A stretch of 64,000 nt of DNA from Timema cristinae (GCA_039000515.1 JBCFYV010000012.1:123100605-123164604); one strand, 5' to 3'; positions 34,356 to 46,969 are shown, numbered from the stretch's first letter. The notes: generated by a model from the letters alone, not told the origin. Numbers and translations are program-made.

Positions 34356-36778
34356 CACCGCGTCTTATTACCCGTTCGGGATGTACGCACTTACGCTAAT
34401 GTACAGTAGCCCCATGGCTTCTTTGGTGCTGACTGACAGCTCATAGCTGACAGCTGAAAGCTTTGAAAAGTTACCAGACCACATTCTGTATCCCTACGCC
34501 GAACCATATGATCTGCAAAACATGTGTTTAGCAGCTGTCACTTTTGACGGTCAAAATTTAGGTATTACCTAAATGTATACTGTCAGAAGTCAGCTGTGAG
34601 CTGTCATTCAGCACCAAAGAAGCCATGGAGCTACTGTATAATGGTAGGGGATTGTGAGATGAAATGGAGGACCTACAGTTTAACGTGGGATCCGAACCAC
34701 GGCGGAGGCCTGGCATTCCACACATTCACAAGATGTGATTAATACACGTCTTGTCAGAGATGAAGGAAGGGTTTGGTAATCAGATAAATCTGTGCCGGAC
34801 CGAGGATTGAACCCCGGACCCCCAGCACAGAGATCTGACACCTTACCTCTATACCGCCAGGTTACCCTGAGCTTATACAGCTCTTGAGGAGCACAATATT
34901 GACATTATAACACTTGCAACAATGTAAATAGGTTCTTATTGTGAAATAATGAACATTGTAGAAGGTAAAACAGACCACACGTATCACTGCTTTTTTAAAT
35001 TTATTTATTTATTATATTTTAATATGTTCTACCCCAAATATGTGATTTTAACAACCACGCGTAACTTTTTATTTTGCTTATTTCCGATAAATAAAGGCAA
35101 AATACAGTTTTAAAGTGGATATATCAATCAATAGTGTAGCCATTCCGGGATCACGGTTGACTTAATTTTAACGCAACGTAAAGACTTATAGTATGTGATC
35201 AGGATTAACGCAGCATAACAACTCAAATAAAACACAGACAGTGAATTCAGAGTGTTTGGAAACTAATTGGTCATTAAAATTGAATTCAAGCAAATAGGTT
35301 TTTAAATATTTGCAACAGATCCATATTGGAGCTACAGAATAATATTTATGTGCACGCCACGCTGTTTTATTTTTCGAAAAACGAGGACAAAGGAAGTATA
35401 TCGACTAATGAAGTATGTGTTGACGTTGCTTGCACCATGATTGGCTGGCAGTAACACGGGATACACTTTAATGAATGTAGCGTGTCGTAACATAAAAGTT
35501 ATCCCCTGGACAACGTTTACGTTAAATGAACGTTAAGTTAAGTTCATTTTGATTACTTCCATTTTAAAACACGAGTAAAACTGTTACATTACATCATGTG
35601 AGATTTAAGTTGACCGTGATCCAGGCTTTACTAGGTTAGCTATTGCAGGACCAAGGCAGTTATCTTTACAATAGTACATTCCATCTACCCAGAATTTTAG
35701 CACTTCTAACTTTGTCATTACATTACGGCTATATCTTATACCCTTTCAGTTTAAAGTGAGTGTGCACGGGCATATCATAACCTCAAACTGATTATTTTGA
35801 GCTATCATGTTTTATAGAATCAAAAGGACTATTGAAGTTATACTTCTTTAGGCGCGTTATGAAAAAATGATGAGAGTGAAATTTTAAGATGCGCGCGCAT
35901 CACTGTAACACAAAAGTAACAGGTTGAAGCTAAACCGCTCATTAAGTCTCGAAAAAAAAAGAAGCTACCAACAAAATAGAAATAGAACCTCTGTTAGTCG
36001 CGCATGTTGGTACGCTCGTCGCCTCTGATCACTGTTTTCATATATATAATATTTATCCACATGTTTCTAGTTTCTACATTCACAAAACGTGTTTTAGTTT
36101 CATACAAGTGCGAATTATATATGTGCTAATAAATTATATTCAGTAGTGATTTAAATTGAATATTTTGATTAATATTATTTACTATTCGTAAATATTAGTG
36201 AAAAAAATTGTGCTTATAGACTTTTTCAAGTGCTCCAATATAATTGAGGTTAACTATCCGTATGTATTATTTATTGATATAAATTAAAATATTATTATTT
36301 AACATAATTAATACTAAATATTATCATTTTATTGTAATTAATTATTTGAATGCAATTAAAAACTATTTTTTAATGATGCCAAAGAAGTATATCTTCTCAC
36401 GCGCGTACATAAGTACACACACCCATTTTTTTAATAGTAATTTTAGTTGGCAGAACTACTACTTGCAATAGTAGATTTGGAGAAGGACTTGTAATGCCCG
36501 TACAGATAATTGTGTTTGAGTTAAGTTTATCTTTGGACTAATGCCAGGGAATAGTGTCACTCTTTGTATCAGAACAGCAGCCAGGTCACAAAACTCTGGT
36601 TATGTTTTCAGGTGTGAGGTTGGCTCTGTTGGAAATCAAGGTGGCTGTTGTGGCGCTGTTGTCTAAATACGAGCTGAGCGTGAGCAAGAAGACCTCGCTA
36701 CCCATTCGTCTGGATCCCAGGACCGTTACATTATCTGTGGAGGGAGACATCTGGCTTAGGATCAGAAACAGGAAGTGA
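30441..36778 (+). CDS. CYP6-like cytochrome P450, copy B (complete gene, frame-broken)
   Basis: This is the second CYP6-like P450, with all exons present: 30441-31413, 31789-32009, 33284-33534 and 36612-36778. Together they would give about 535 residues, near the usual length for the family with a slightly long N-terminus. Exon 1 begins with a hydrophobic ER anchor (FLLLEVVLLVAIIYGAIRWW), a Pro/Gly hinge (GIPCVPPSFPCGN), and has the C-helix WxxxR motif WRKLR. Four single-frame breaks are visible: one G short near 30722, one or two bases off near 31291-31297, one G short near 31838 and one G short near 33307. Copy A is intact at the last two. As G runs are shortened across copy B introns too, I suspect assembly error, but a decaying copy is possible. 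Confidence 0.85.
31625..31788 (+). repeat. 82 bp splice-site minisatellite, two units
   Basis: Same unit as at 315-1790 but only two copies, both with the TTGGTC variant. It is probably nearer the ancestral state. Confidence 0.95.
31789..32009 (+). CDS. CYP6 copy B exon 2
   Basis: It is 221 bp, one less than copy A: TTGGCTGCTATG replaces TTGGCTGGCTATG at about 31836-31840, breaking the AGYDT I-helix motif. The remainder is identical to copy A. Confidence 0.88.
32010..33283 (+). other. CYP6 copy B intron
   Basis: Colinear with 2013-3292 of copy A. No feature seen. Several one-base losses in G runs relative to copy A. Confidence 0.75.
33284..33534 (+). CDS. CYP6 copy B exon 3
   Basis: It is 251 bp and identical to copy A except for one lost G at about 33307 (GCCGGGGAAC). 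PERF and the haem loop are unchanged downstream. Confidence 0.9.
34261..34868 (-). mobile_element. SINE family A interrupted by MITE (copy B)
   Basis: Counterpart of 4273-4896, with the same target duplications (34250-34260 and 34869-34879) and a shorter (TTA)n tail. Presence in both copies dates both insertions before the duplication. Confidence 0.85.
34404..34636. mobile_element. MITE nested in SINE (copy B)
   Basis: It is 233 bp, counterpart of 4429-4662, with TA on both sides and the same CAGTAGC inverted termini. Confidence 0.88.
36612..36778 (+). CDS. CYP6 copy B terminal exon
   Basis: Identical to 6653-6819: acceptor TATGTTTTCAG, C-terminal LALLEIKV helix, DIWLRIRNRK and TGA. A possible polyadenylation signal AATAAA lies at 37152-37157. 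Confidence 0.93.
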
Positions 36779-39700
36779 TATATACAGTCCTCGTATTGTT
36801 TTATCCGTATCAACAAACAAAGACTAGTGCACGTGTGAAGCCCATGGTTCTCATTGAGGCATTTTACAATTTTCAGATTAATATTATAAAATTAACGTAA
36901 TAAGTCCAACTGACCATAAATATAGGTAGTTGAGTCGCTTAACAAATAACCGAGCGTCGATGCTTACAACGCTGGTAGTGGTAGGAACTTGCAACACAAA
37001 AGTAAGGTCATTACTGAAACGCACATTCAAGTGTTTTATTTAAACTTTATTTGACAATATTAAATTTCGATACAATGAATCAACTAAAAAAAGTGTTCGT
37101 GAAGGAAATAATAGCTGTATTTTAAGATGTTTAAATCGACACACAAATACAAATAAAGAAACAATATTTTTACAAGTCTCCTGGTGGAAGGAAGAAAAAT
37201 AAAATAATTGCGCTCAAGCATTCAACAGGAGGAATTAAGTAATTATGTCGTTACTTATAAAGTTTCGTGTATCCAGACGTAATGAGCAAAGCCAAGAATT
37301 TTATAAGTAAAAACCTATGGATTACGTATTAATCTATGTGTCTAAGAACTGTGGTCATTCGAATGAGCTTTATAGTCTCGGCTAGTTAAAAATAGCTACA
37401 TTTCTTAGTCACGAAGTTGTCAGAATGATAAAACGATACTGGTCAGGAACTTTGTATCTTCTTTGCTTGTATGATTGTAAAGTACACATCCCTGGTGAGA
37501 CTGCAATTAGGCTGTAAAGAGTTGCGTTGGGAAGGGTTAGCTATTATTTCTGAAACAGATATTTTAAATCAATATTATATTCAGCAGATTGCTAGAGTTT
37601 ATTCGTCAAAGGTTTTTCATTGCATAGATATATTTTAGTCTCCATTTTGTAACGTGAATGTTTGATTTGGTCGTGTGGTGCATTCATTACATGTTTTTGT
37701 TTTAAAAAATCTAGTATTTTTTTTAGAATATTTACATCAATTTTAGGTCATCAAAGTCCGAGCGCTGGTAATAAGAAAATAATGTACTGTTTGGATGTCA
37801 GTTTGATTTCAGGCTGATTCTCATGTGACTACAATTATTTATTACATTACAAAAGAAAGGGTAGAACGATTTCTGGCTTCTGTGACTGAGGCCCACATTC
37901 AATGGTGAAATCAGCTGATTAGTGGCAAGATAAAAAGGTTATTTATATGTTTAGTAACAAATTTATGTGAATTAATTAGTGAAAATTACTTGTTTATGAC
38001 GTTTTTTGTCTTCATTCAAAGAAAATACTAAACATTTAGGATATTAATTTTTTTAATATGACTTAAAGTAAATATGGTAAAAGAAATTAAAAACAATCTT
38101 ACAGGCGTGATTTGTAACGGATTTTGTTTTTCAGTTTTCTTGTGTAAATGGCTAATTATGCTACCATTTGACCATGCGGGGCCAAAATAATCATTTTTCC
38201 GATGGTAAGGACTTCTGGCCCCTCATCAGATGTATTGATGATTGTTGTATTTCCAAGATACTACTCAGTCACGATGGCCAATCTACCACTTCTTAAATCT
38301 ATGCAATTTACCAACAAAAATATCACTGTTTCAATGTTCAATCATTATTGTTGTGCTCTATTTGTGCTGACTTGTGACTAGAATTTGTTGTTTGGTTTGT
38401 AACAATTTTCTTATAATAATTATTTTTTTAACGTGATAATTCTACATTTTAATAAATAATTGTATTCATATTATTTTTAAAAACAACCTTTTCACTATCC
38501 TTTTGAGCTGACATGTATGTTAATAAATGTGTGTGTTTTTGTTAGAAAGAGATATATATAAACTATCTGACAGTTTGAAAAGTCACTAAATTATTTTTAA
38601 ACGTATTCCATGGGTTACCTCATGTGTCCTAAAATAAAGACTTTTGACCAGTGATTTTCATACTAATCTGGATGGCCATAAACACACCCCTTGCAACGGA
38701 CAAAATCGTGACGCTAAAGTTTGTCATCTGCTTGTTAGCAAGGGGACAGATTTAACGGGTTCTTTCAATGTTCCTATGCAAAAACGTGTTTCTGGTGAGT
38801 AAAAGTATTATTGTTTGAAAATAGGAAGTATTATAACCCACTTGACTGAAGACACATTTACATTAAAGACTATGCAATTCAGTTTTAAAGGTTATATTGT
38901 ACAAATAAGAATAAAATATTTAATATATTAAAATATGTAGCTATCACCCATGTTGTTTACATTCTGCCAAGACTACAATAAATTTAAAATGGGTTATTAG
39001 CTTATATATTGGTTTCAGAAATAATATTATATTCAAAGTTTGATAACTAAAATTAAAAAAGGTAGCTCGAAACTTAATTACATTTGTTTGAATTACAAAC
39101 TTTGTGCTATAGTTTTAAATTCAAATTATTATTTAGGTTGTAAGCTTGTAGGAAGTATTACTATTTTTCATGTAAAAAAGTTTTATTACATAATAATAAT
39201 GAAGTGCATTTTATTGAAAAGAGGTGAGAAAATTAAAAAGGGCATCTATATTTTTATTTACTTTATGTTTGTAGGAAATTTTACTAAACTAGCCCACCTC
39301 AACTTGTTTGAAGAAACAAGTCACAAGTATTGAACTTAGTTATGCTCATCAAACCTTTTGTTAATACATTTATTTCGTGTAACTAATATGTCTCCTATAT
39401 TCATAAAAATTAGTGAATGACGTCGAAATGCCACACTGCCTTGTATGCGTGTAAGAGAAAAAGAAATACCCGAAAGATTCCTTCTCTATTACATAATGGT
39501 GTACAGACGACATCTCGAAAATTCTAGTCGCAGATGTCCATCCAATTGTATTATAGAGATCAATGCTTTTGACAGATGATGTCAACGTTAATAAGTTTGC
39601 GATATAGATATGGTCACCTACATTTATGGTGTATGATGTTTGAGCGTATCACTTCCTTAGTTTCAAGTAATAATGCATACATAATATAATATTCAAATAA

Positions 39701-40390
39701 TAATAGTAATTAAACTCTAATATTCATCTCTGAAGACGTTCTTAAATTAAATATTAAGCTAACTCGTCAAAATGCAAATGAAACTTATTTAAAACTGATC
39801 TTTAATAGTGATAATCTCAAACACACCATAAATGTAGGTGATTATATATCTTTAAATGAACGCTCAAATTATCATCTTAGGCCTTGGTTTATATCTATGC
39901 ATAACGCTTAGTTTATAGAGAATAATGCATAAAACATTGTACGCAAGAAGTTGAAACAAATTACTTTCAATGATATCGCTTATAATCAATACATCTTGTA
40001 CTGTGCACAACACAAATTAAACTCTATTAATTTAAATCTAATTTTTTGACGTGTTCTACATGGATTTAACAATATATGGCCCTTGTATCAGCCAATAAGA
40101 ATGTGAGTTGAAGCTGTAGTCAATTAAATGCTAGTAAACACAGCAGACAAAAATTATCTTCTGTGTTAATATTTAAAATGTCTTGTAATAGCCATCCTGG
40201 TTTATTAGTAATGGATTTTCTTTGTTCTAGAATAAAATCGACAACGATTATAATTGAAATGAAGGATGTAATATTAAATGTTTATTCTATTACTGAGAAA
40301 TAGATATACCATAACATTCATCTATATAATAAAATCAGAAGCAAATAAAAATCATATTGTATTTAACTGTACAGGTAAAACTTAAATTAG
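36779..40390 (+). other. CYP6 copy B 3' flank, no gene seen
   Basis: Colinear with 6820-10421. Nothing beyond AT-rich sequence and the inverted repeat near 39613-39840. Confidence 0.6.
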
Positions 40391-41082
40391 GGCTGTATCT
40401 GAATAGTCCGGCTAAGGGCCCTTGGAAGCCAAGTGCACTTTAAAGTTGCAATAGCGTCGTCTTAAAGGCCGGAAGTGATTTTTGATGGTGTCTGAATTAT
40501 CTTAAAGTGTACAATTGCACCCCTTATTGCGCACTATTCTAAGGGGCACATACGACTTGCCCTTTATCCCGCATTTAAGTTAAACTAGTTTTTTATATTC
40601 AATGAAATTATTATATATTTTGTGTAAATGAAATAAAACATTCACATGCTGTTAAATAAAACTAGTATAGTATGTTCTTTGTTTATATTCATGATGTTAA
40701 ACGGTTAAATTTCTCATTCTAGTATGAAAATCTCTCTCAATAAGATTTTTTTTTTTGCGAGTTATGAGATCTTCAGTAAAATTTGTTTGAGAATAATACT
40801 TTACAGATATAAGTAAATTAATTAGGGCAATATATATAATTTGTATAATATACGTATATATCTAAATATGTCACTATTGACAAAACACTATCAAAATTCA
40901 ATATCGTTATCATGGAAACGCATATTTCAGAATTATCCACCAGATGGATCTAGCTGTACTTTGCTGTCCAAAAACTACCATGGACCCTATGTAGGCCTAC
41001 TTAGGGGCGCCATAAACGTGTTATATAAAAGCGTGCAGTAAAGTGCACAAGTGCGTAGGGGACGGACTATTCGGATACAGCC
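40391..41082. mobile_element. MITE with GGCTGTATC termini (copy B, longer form)
   Basis: Same termini and flanking TAG as 10422-11027, but about 85 bp longer: it keeps a segment with CTTTAAAGTTGCAATAGCG and TTATCTTAAAGTGTAC, the fuller form of the element. Confidence 0.7.
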
Positions 41083-43226
41083 TAGGTTAGTTTCGAGTTT
41101 CAACAGATATAGTTTAAAACGTGGATCTTCAAGTAAACCCTTTTATATACGTATTTTTAGAGTACTTATTTTGTAATGCAAAAAAATTAGGCTATTTTAT
41201 ATGAATAAGAGAGAATCGATATAAGCAGTGGTGGTTTGTCCTAAAGGACACAAGGTCACATACAGTCCCACCCAAACATCACGTTACACATGCAAATAAT
41301 TATAAACTATAATGATATTAAGTTATATAAACAAGAGAAATAATAAAATTAAAATAAACTTTTTCTAGATTTAAAAAAAAATTATGACTAATCGAAAACC
41401 TTCAAACAAAAATATCTTCCTGATCGGAGCATAATATTGAATGTTCCCTAAGTTCACAGCGGAATTGTGGGAGGAGAGGAGGGGCATTGACGTGCAGAAC
41501 ACTCGACTCAAGATTAAAGGGGGTACATCACATGTGCCCTATATAGTACAACGAGAGAGAGTGTGTGTGTGTGTTGGGGGGAGTCCAGTTCAGTGTTGTC
41601 AACTCAATCTAGTTAGTGAGATTTTTAGCTTTTTAAAATTATATATTAGCTTTTTTTCTAGTGGAAAACCTTAGTAATTATTTACTTCAATTTTTTTTTA
41701 TCTTGTGTCTGTATGACTCTAAGTGTGACATTTTATAGATGAAACTAAGCTTTGTATAAGTGTATAAGTGGTTCTGCTGCTGTTTAGAAGTAAGATTCCT
41801 GCTGGTGATTTCCCACCTCAGAGTTCAATCGAAGTCTTTTTATGGGGATTCCCTGTGGGTTTTTTTTATCTCCGCCGTCTAGTTAGTAGTGAATTGTGAC
41901 TCCAGTTGCTTACGAGAACGACATTGGCATTTGATTACCGTTGCTATCTTCGTTCAACTGTTGTTGTGTTTAAAAAAAATCCTGATATTAATTATGTGTA
42001 GTACATTATTAATATTTTATATTAATACTATATACTATAATATTATACTAATATTTTATCAAAAGCTTTTAATTAAGAATAAAGGTAGGCCACTGCCAAA
42101 TTTAAGTATAAACTGTTATTATTCAAATAAATAACGTACCTATTATATACATACTTAAACATGTTGTTCCCTTACAGGTTAGGCCAGAAGCTATGCATAT
42201 AACTAAAAAAAACTCTGTACTTAATCCATACTCACTAACTTTCTCAACACTTCCTTATCCTCACTCCCTTCGTTTCAACAACATCCATACACAGTCATAC
42301 ACGCTCTTTTATTCTTAAAATTGTTAATTTTTCTCTTTTTCTTGTCATATCCATTAATAAAAATATTTATGATTAATAGAAGTGAGTGTTTGGTTGTGAA
42401 CTAACTAATAAATTATTCTGCATCTTTTGTTTGATTTCGAAGAAAGAATATTTTATGTGGATTAAGGTGGTGTTGCTAAATTAAAACATTTATCAGAAAG
42501 CACGAAGAAACCTGAGTTATCATTAAAACATATAAATTCTGGAGCAATTAAGTAGTACGCATTTGCAAACACAAAAAAACAAAATCACAACTAAAACGTT
42601 GATAACAACACATACATGTTACGTCGCTTGATTATGTATGTTAAATTTTGTGGGACCTTTGAATTAGCTTTACGTGATCATGGTGAAAGAGTTACTTCTG
42701 ATAATTGTGTGTTTAATTAAGTTTAATTTATTTTACAGCCAAATTAGATTCCACTCTTACCTTACATTTGAAAGAATTAAATTTATTTAAAGGTACATAC
42801 CTCCAAAACCATACAAAATGAACTTTTGGATTCAATGTTTCAATTTTATGAAACGGTAGTAATGACGCAAATGAATTCATCAAATTTTATTTCAGAAAAA
42901 AGGACGAACTTTCATTACAAAATATAAATAATAAGTAATTTAATATTTTTATCATTTTTTTATTTTCAATTTTGTATTCTCCCATAAAAAAGAGTCACGA
43001 GCCACCACTGGGCATAAGTAAAACTTTAAACACAGCATTTAGTTATAGGACACTGTATTATTCTTTTGAATATCTCACTTTCTTCTATGAATTATCTATA
43101 TTAATTAAATGCTATGCATTAATATGAACCCAACCTATGTTAGAAATATTATTTCTCTTTCAAGATTAAAGTTTTATAATATTAATTTTCCACATATTTA
43201 TCATGTGTCAGAGAGTTGAGTACCAT
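41083..43226 (+). other. Non-coding tail of duplication copy B
   Basis: Colinear with 11028-13187. No gene seen. Ends at the duplication breakpoint. Confidence 0.6.
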
Positions 43227-43486
43227 TATATTTAGAGAATGTACTGACTATGATTTAAAATATATCAATTTTATGGACTTTGATGTTAGATCTTGTTTCT
43301 CTTGTTTTTGTTTTTTTAAACAAAAGATATTAAAACATTTAGCATTAACCAGAGATTTATACAATTTGATAACTGGTTACGGGAATTTAATAATATAAGT
43401 TGGCCATACTACTATTGACTCGATGCTTGAAGGAATTATTTGTTATGGCAGTTCGTAAACAGACAGACATTCGTTAAAGTCTATTT

Positions 43487-44480
43487 CGAGAGACGGGACC
43501 GAACTATTCCACATCCTCATAACCGTTTAATCTGGTTATTTTGGGGAGTTGCGCAGACTTGCAACATAATAACTGAGTAACTAAACTAGTTTATTAGTTC
43601 AAAGAATGATCAATAGAATACGCCAAAAATTATATCGTATAAATAGTTCAACGAATAATACAGAGAATGCTCTGTTAATTAAATTGTTTGATGTTCAACG
43701 AATAATACAAAGAATGTTCAACGAATAATACAAAGAATGTTCTGTTAATTAAATTGTTTGATAATCGATATTATAGATAAAAGTATTCATTTCATCTAAT
43801 GGGCCCTTATGTTTAAGCCGCTCAAAATTTTTGTCACTTCCACAAAGAGTAAAATGTATGGAATTATCATCTAAAAACGCCTTTAGTATTAGGTGCTCCA
43901 GCGTCTATTCCAGAATTTCTGTCACGTCCACAAAGAGTGGGTTTTTATACAAAAAACAGTTCTCTTTCACCCCATATAAATAAAAGTATCCCTTCTTGTC
44001 CTTGTTTTCGAGATATAAGGCCTTAAATAGGGAAATGAATGGAATTATCATCTGAAAAAGCCTTATGATTTAGGTGCTCCAGAGTCTATTCCAGAATTTC
44101 TGTCACTTCCACAAGAGTGGGTTTTATACTAAAAAAAAAAATTCTCTTTCACCCCATATAAATTAAAGTATCCCTTCATCCCTTCTCGTCCTTGTTTTCG
44201 AGGGGTGAAAGAGAACTGTTTTTTGTATAAAACCCACTCTTTGTGGACGTGACAGAAATTCTGGAATAGACGCTGGAGAACCTAAAACGTGAGTCATTTT
44301 CAGATGATAATTCCATTCATTTCTCTATTTAAGGCCTTATATCTCGAAAACAAGGACGAAAAGGGATACTTTTATTTATATGGGGTGAAAGAGAACTGTT
44401 TTTGTTATAAAACCCACTCTTTGTGGACGTGCCAGAAATTATGAGGATGTGGAATAGTTCGGTCCCGTCTATAGATGGAC
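43487..44480. mobile_element. Composite foldback element
   Basis: The outer arms GGGACCGAACTATTCCACAT (about 43496) and its complement (about 44446) face each other. Inside are two direct and two inverted copies of a module with GGAATTATCATCT, TCTATTCCAGAATTTCTGTC, ACAAAGAGTGGG and TCTCTTTCACCCCATATAAA, meeting in a hairpin near 44195. A short tandem repeat (CAACGAATAATACA) lies at about 43650-43740. No coding capacity. The outer arm also occurs at 62559-62692. Confidence 0.7.
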
Positions 44481-45150
44481 ATCGAATAAAAAATAATTGC
44501 AGAGTATTTCCAAAAAATATATTAAAATATAAAGCGAAGCAACTGAAATGCATTTTTTAATAGATTAATTTAAGATTTTAAAATCATAAACCCTTAAGAA
44601 AATTCTATTCATAAATACTCAACCTAAAAATATAAACTTATAGAATAAACCAAGTTAAACTAAAACAATTACAATATTTCATAAACTGGTTATGTATATT
44701 ATTCATATACAAGAAAACAATCAGATAACGATTTTTTTTTAAAATCTTTTACATGTATATACAAATAAACATCTTTCAAAAACTATCTCCAACTAAAACA
44801 ACACCAATGTCCGTCCCTATCGGTACGACCCTGTTTTTGATAATGGGCAACGAATGTTGTCCTGGCCATCCCTGGTAAATCATTTCGGATTATTTAGTGA
44901 TTATTTAAAAGTTAAAACATGGATTTAAAAATATTTATAGCAAGCTGTATGTGGGCCTATATGATCTACATCCCTCCCTTACAACCCCCCGAACCCTTAA
45001 TTCCAAATAAATACATTTAACAACAAATTAAAATTTCCGTGTTACTACAGAAAATTAAATATTCTAGTAATGAGTCGAAAATTGTAATGATACTTTATAT
45101 TAATTATAAGAATCCATACCACATTAAAATTTAAAAGTTGCTTGTTTGTT
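44481..45150. other. Intergenic, no gene seen
   Basis: AT-rich sequence without recognisable features. Confidence 0.5.
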
Positions 45151-45154
45151 TTTT

Positions 45155-45360
45155 ATTACCGCGTCTTATTACACGTTCGTACTAATTATTATATTTATAG
45201 AATGTGTATCCGCATTTACGTGGGGGGAGAGTGGGAAAACCATTTTGGAAAAATAAACTCCTCAGTACATCCAACAGAGATTCAAACCTCGACCTCCCTG
45301 TCAAAGGCAGTCTATTATACTGCGAGATTGTATAATTTACTTTCTCAGCCCGTTTACCTA
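45155..45360 (-). mobile_element. SINE family B copy with family A tail
   Basis: The left end has ACCGCGTCTTATTACACGTT, the family A tail. The core carries GAGAGTGGGAAAACCATTTT and the right part reads in complement as a tRNA-like head (GAGATTCAAACCTCGAC). Confidence 0.65.
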
Positions 45361-45808
45361 ATTATTTAACGAGAAATGATACAGTAATCAGTAAGAACGA
45401 CGTAGCTAACTGCAAGACCACGTGTTTTGAGTTGTTTTCTTTTGACCTTGGACAAAGAGAGCAAAGTCACAGCTGAAAACCCTCGGAAGGTTTATGGCAG
45501 TCACCCTTGTGAAAGGTTTCTATCTTTGTTGCAGCCATCTTGAGAGACCCTAAGACAATGGCTACGTTGACCGGACGAGACAACAACGTTATCTCGAACA
45601 GCTCTGGTAGACTTTATCATCATCCCTTTTGAAGAGGACAGTGCCAGCCAGATGGCCCGATCAGCAAATAAACTTATCAAAGATACCGCGACATCCCTTC
45701 TTTGTTCACACACAACATGTTATATATATTTGAATCACCCTTCCCCAACCCTTACCTCACAACCCTTATAGAAATATATATAAGACATATAATATTTAAT
45801 TTAATTTA
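45361..45808. other. Intergenic, no gene seen
   Basis: Unique-looking sequence. An ORF on the minus strand (45501-45713) has no recognisable domain. Confidence 0.4.
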
Positions 45809-46062
45809 GCACCACGTTTTACTACCCGTTCGGGTTATATGAACTTATGCTAATGTGTAATGGTAGGGTGATTGTAAGATGAAATGGAGGACCTACAGTT
45901 TAACGTGGGATCCGAACCACGGTGGAGGCCTGGCATTCCACACATTCCCAAGATGTCTTGTCAGGGGTGAAGGAAGGGTTTGGTAATCAGATAAATCTGT
46001 GCCGGGACCGAGGATTGAACCCCGGACCCCCCAACACACAATTTCCCGACACCTAATTACGC
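45809..46062 (-). mobile_element. SINE family A, uninterrupted
   Basis: This is the empty-site version of the SINE at 4273-4896: CTAATGTGTAATGGTAGG runs without the MITE. The B-box complement GAGGATTGAACCCCGG is at about 46010-46025. The tail is short here. Confidence 0.8.
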
Positions 46063-46084
46063 TGATCTAGGAATTTAGAAGGTT

Positions 46085-46255
46085 GAATTTATAAGAAGTG
46101 AACCCACATTTGCATGGAGGGAGAGTGGTAAAACCACCCCCAGTTTACCAGACCGTGACTCGAACCTCAATCTCCCCCCCCCCCTCCCATCTTCAGCAGT
46201 CTATCTCAACACGAAACTAGTGCGTTAGCCAACTACGCCACCGAGGCGAGTAATA
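46085..46255 (-). mobile_element. SINE family B
   Basis: The minus-strand head reads CGGTGGCGTAGTTGGCTAAC, a clear tRNA-like A box, and GAGGTTCGAGTCACGGTCTG, a clear B box. The core has GAGAGTGGTAAAACCACC. A C-homopolymer (46171-46185) interrupts the variable region. Confidence 0.75.
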
Positions 46256-46374
46256 TATAATGAAATGTATCTCCTCCTAATGACTATTTAATTTTCTTAT
46301 AACATTACCGATAATGGCTGATCAAGGTATAAATTTGGTCACACTCAATAATCATCTGTTCATCCTTGATGACC

Positions 46375-46570
46375 GCATGGTCTGAGGCGTCACTGTCGTG
46401 CTAGACTAGACTGATGTTGACAGGGAGTCGGGGTTCGAATACCTTTCGGTGTACTTTGGGTATTACATAATGGTTTTACCTCTCTTCCCACCAAATCGGC
46501 TACATTTGCTGTTAATTCTACCTTCCTCATTCTTATATTTCACTAGAGCGGGTAGTAAGATGTTGTTCAT
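46375..46570 (+). mobile_element. SINE family B, plus orientation
   Basis: The head includes GTCGGGGTTCGAATACC (B box), the core the complement of the family B signature, and the end AGCGGGTAGTAAGATG, a diverged family A tail. Confidence 0.6.
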
Positions 46571-46722
46571 AAAAAAAAATCGCGTATCAAAGTTAAAAAT
46601 CCACATTAATGTGTTTTTTTGTATAAGTTAGGCTCGACTATTGGACCTTTCTAGCTAGATGAATATTTAAATATACATAACAGTAAGCCCTTGCAAGACT
46701 TTCGCACATTCAACCTCTCTCT

Positions 46723-46790
46723 ACCCCCCCCCCCCCCTCCCCACTTTAAAAAAAATATATATATATATATTATTTTTTTTGGGTTGTTAA
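46723..46790. repeat. Poly-C and (AT)n low complexity
   Basis: A C run of about 13 followed by AT repeats and a T run. Confidence 0.9.
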
Positions 46791-46969
46791 AATTAAATAC
46801 TCAGCGAGGTGTATACACAAAATGGCCAAGAAAGTTTATATTAATGTGAACGTATTTACAATTTACAATACCTCTTTGTATACAGTATTTGATGTCATAA
46901 TGCAATCATCTTGAATTTACATTTTCATTTTCATTGAATTAAAAAAGTTATTGATGAGGAAGCTTTAAT

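Larger units (their letters stand above)
31311..43226 (+). repeat. Segmental duplication, copy B
   Basis: This is the partner of 1-13187. Differences are two versus 18 units of the 82 bp array, shorter (TTA)n and (GT)n tracts, about 85 extra bases in the MITE at 40391, scattered substitutions, and many one-base losses in G runs. Past 43226 the sequence is unrelated to 13188 onwards. Confidence 0.95.

Noticed and set aside
1..43226. The two CYP6 blocks as a simple haplotype duplication in the assembly
   Set aside because: Flanks after 13187 and 43226 differ completely and array lengths differ, which fits tandem duplication better. It is not excluded without reads across the junctions.
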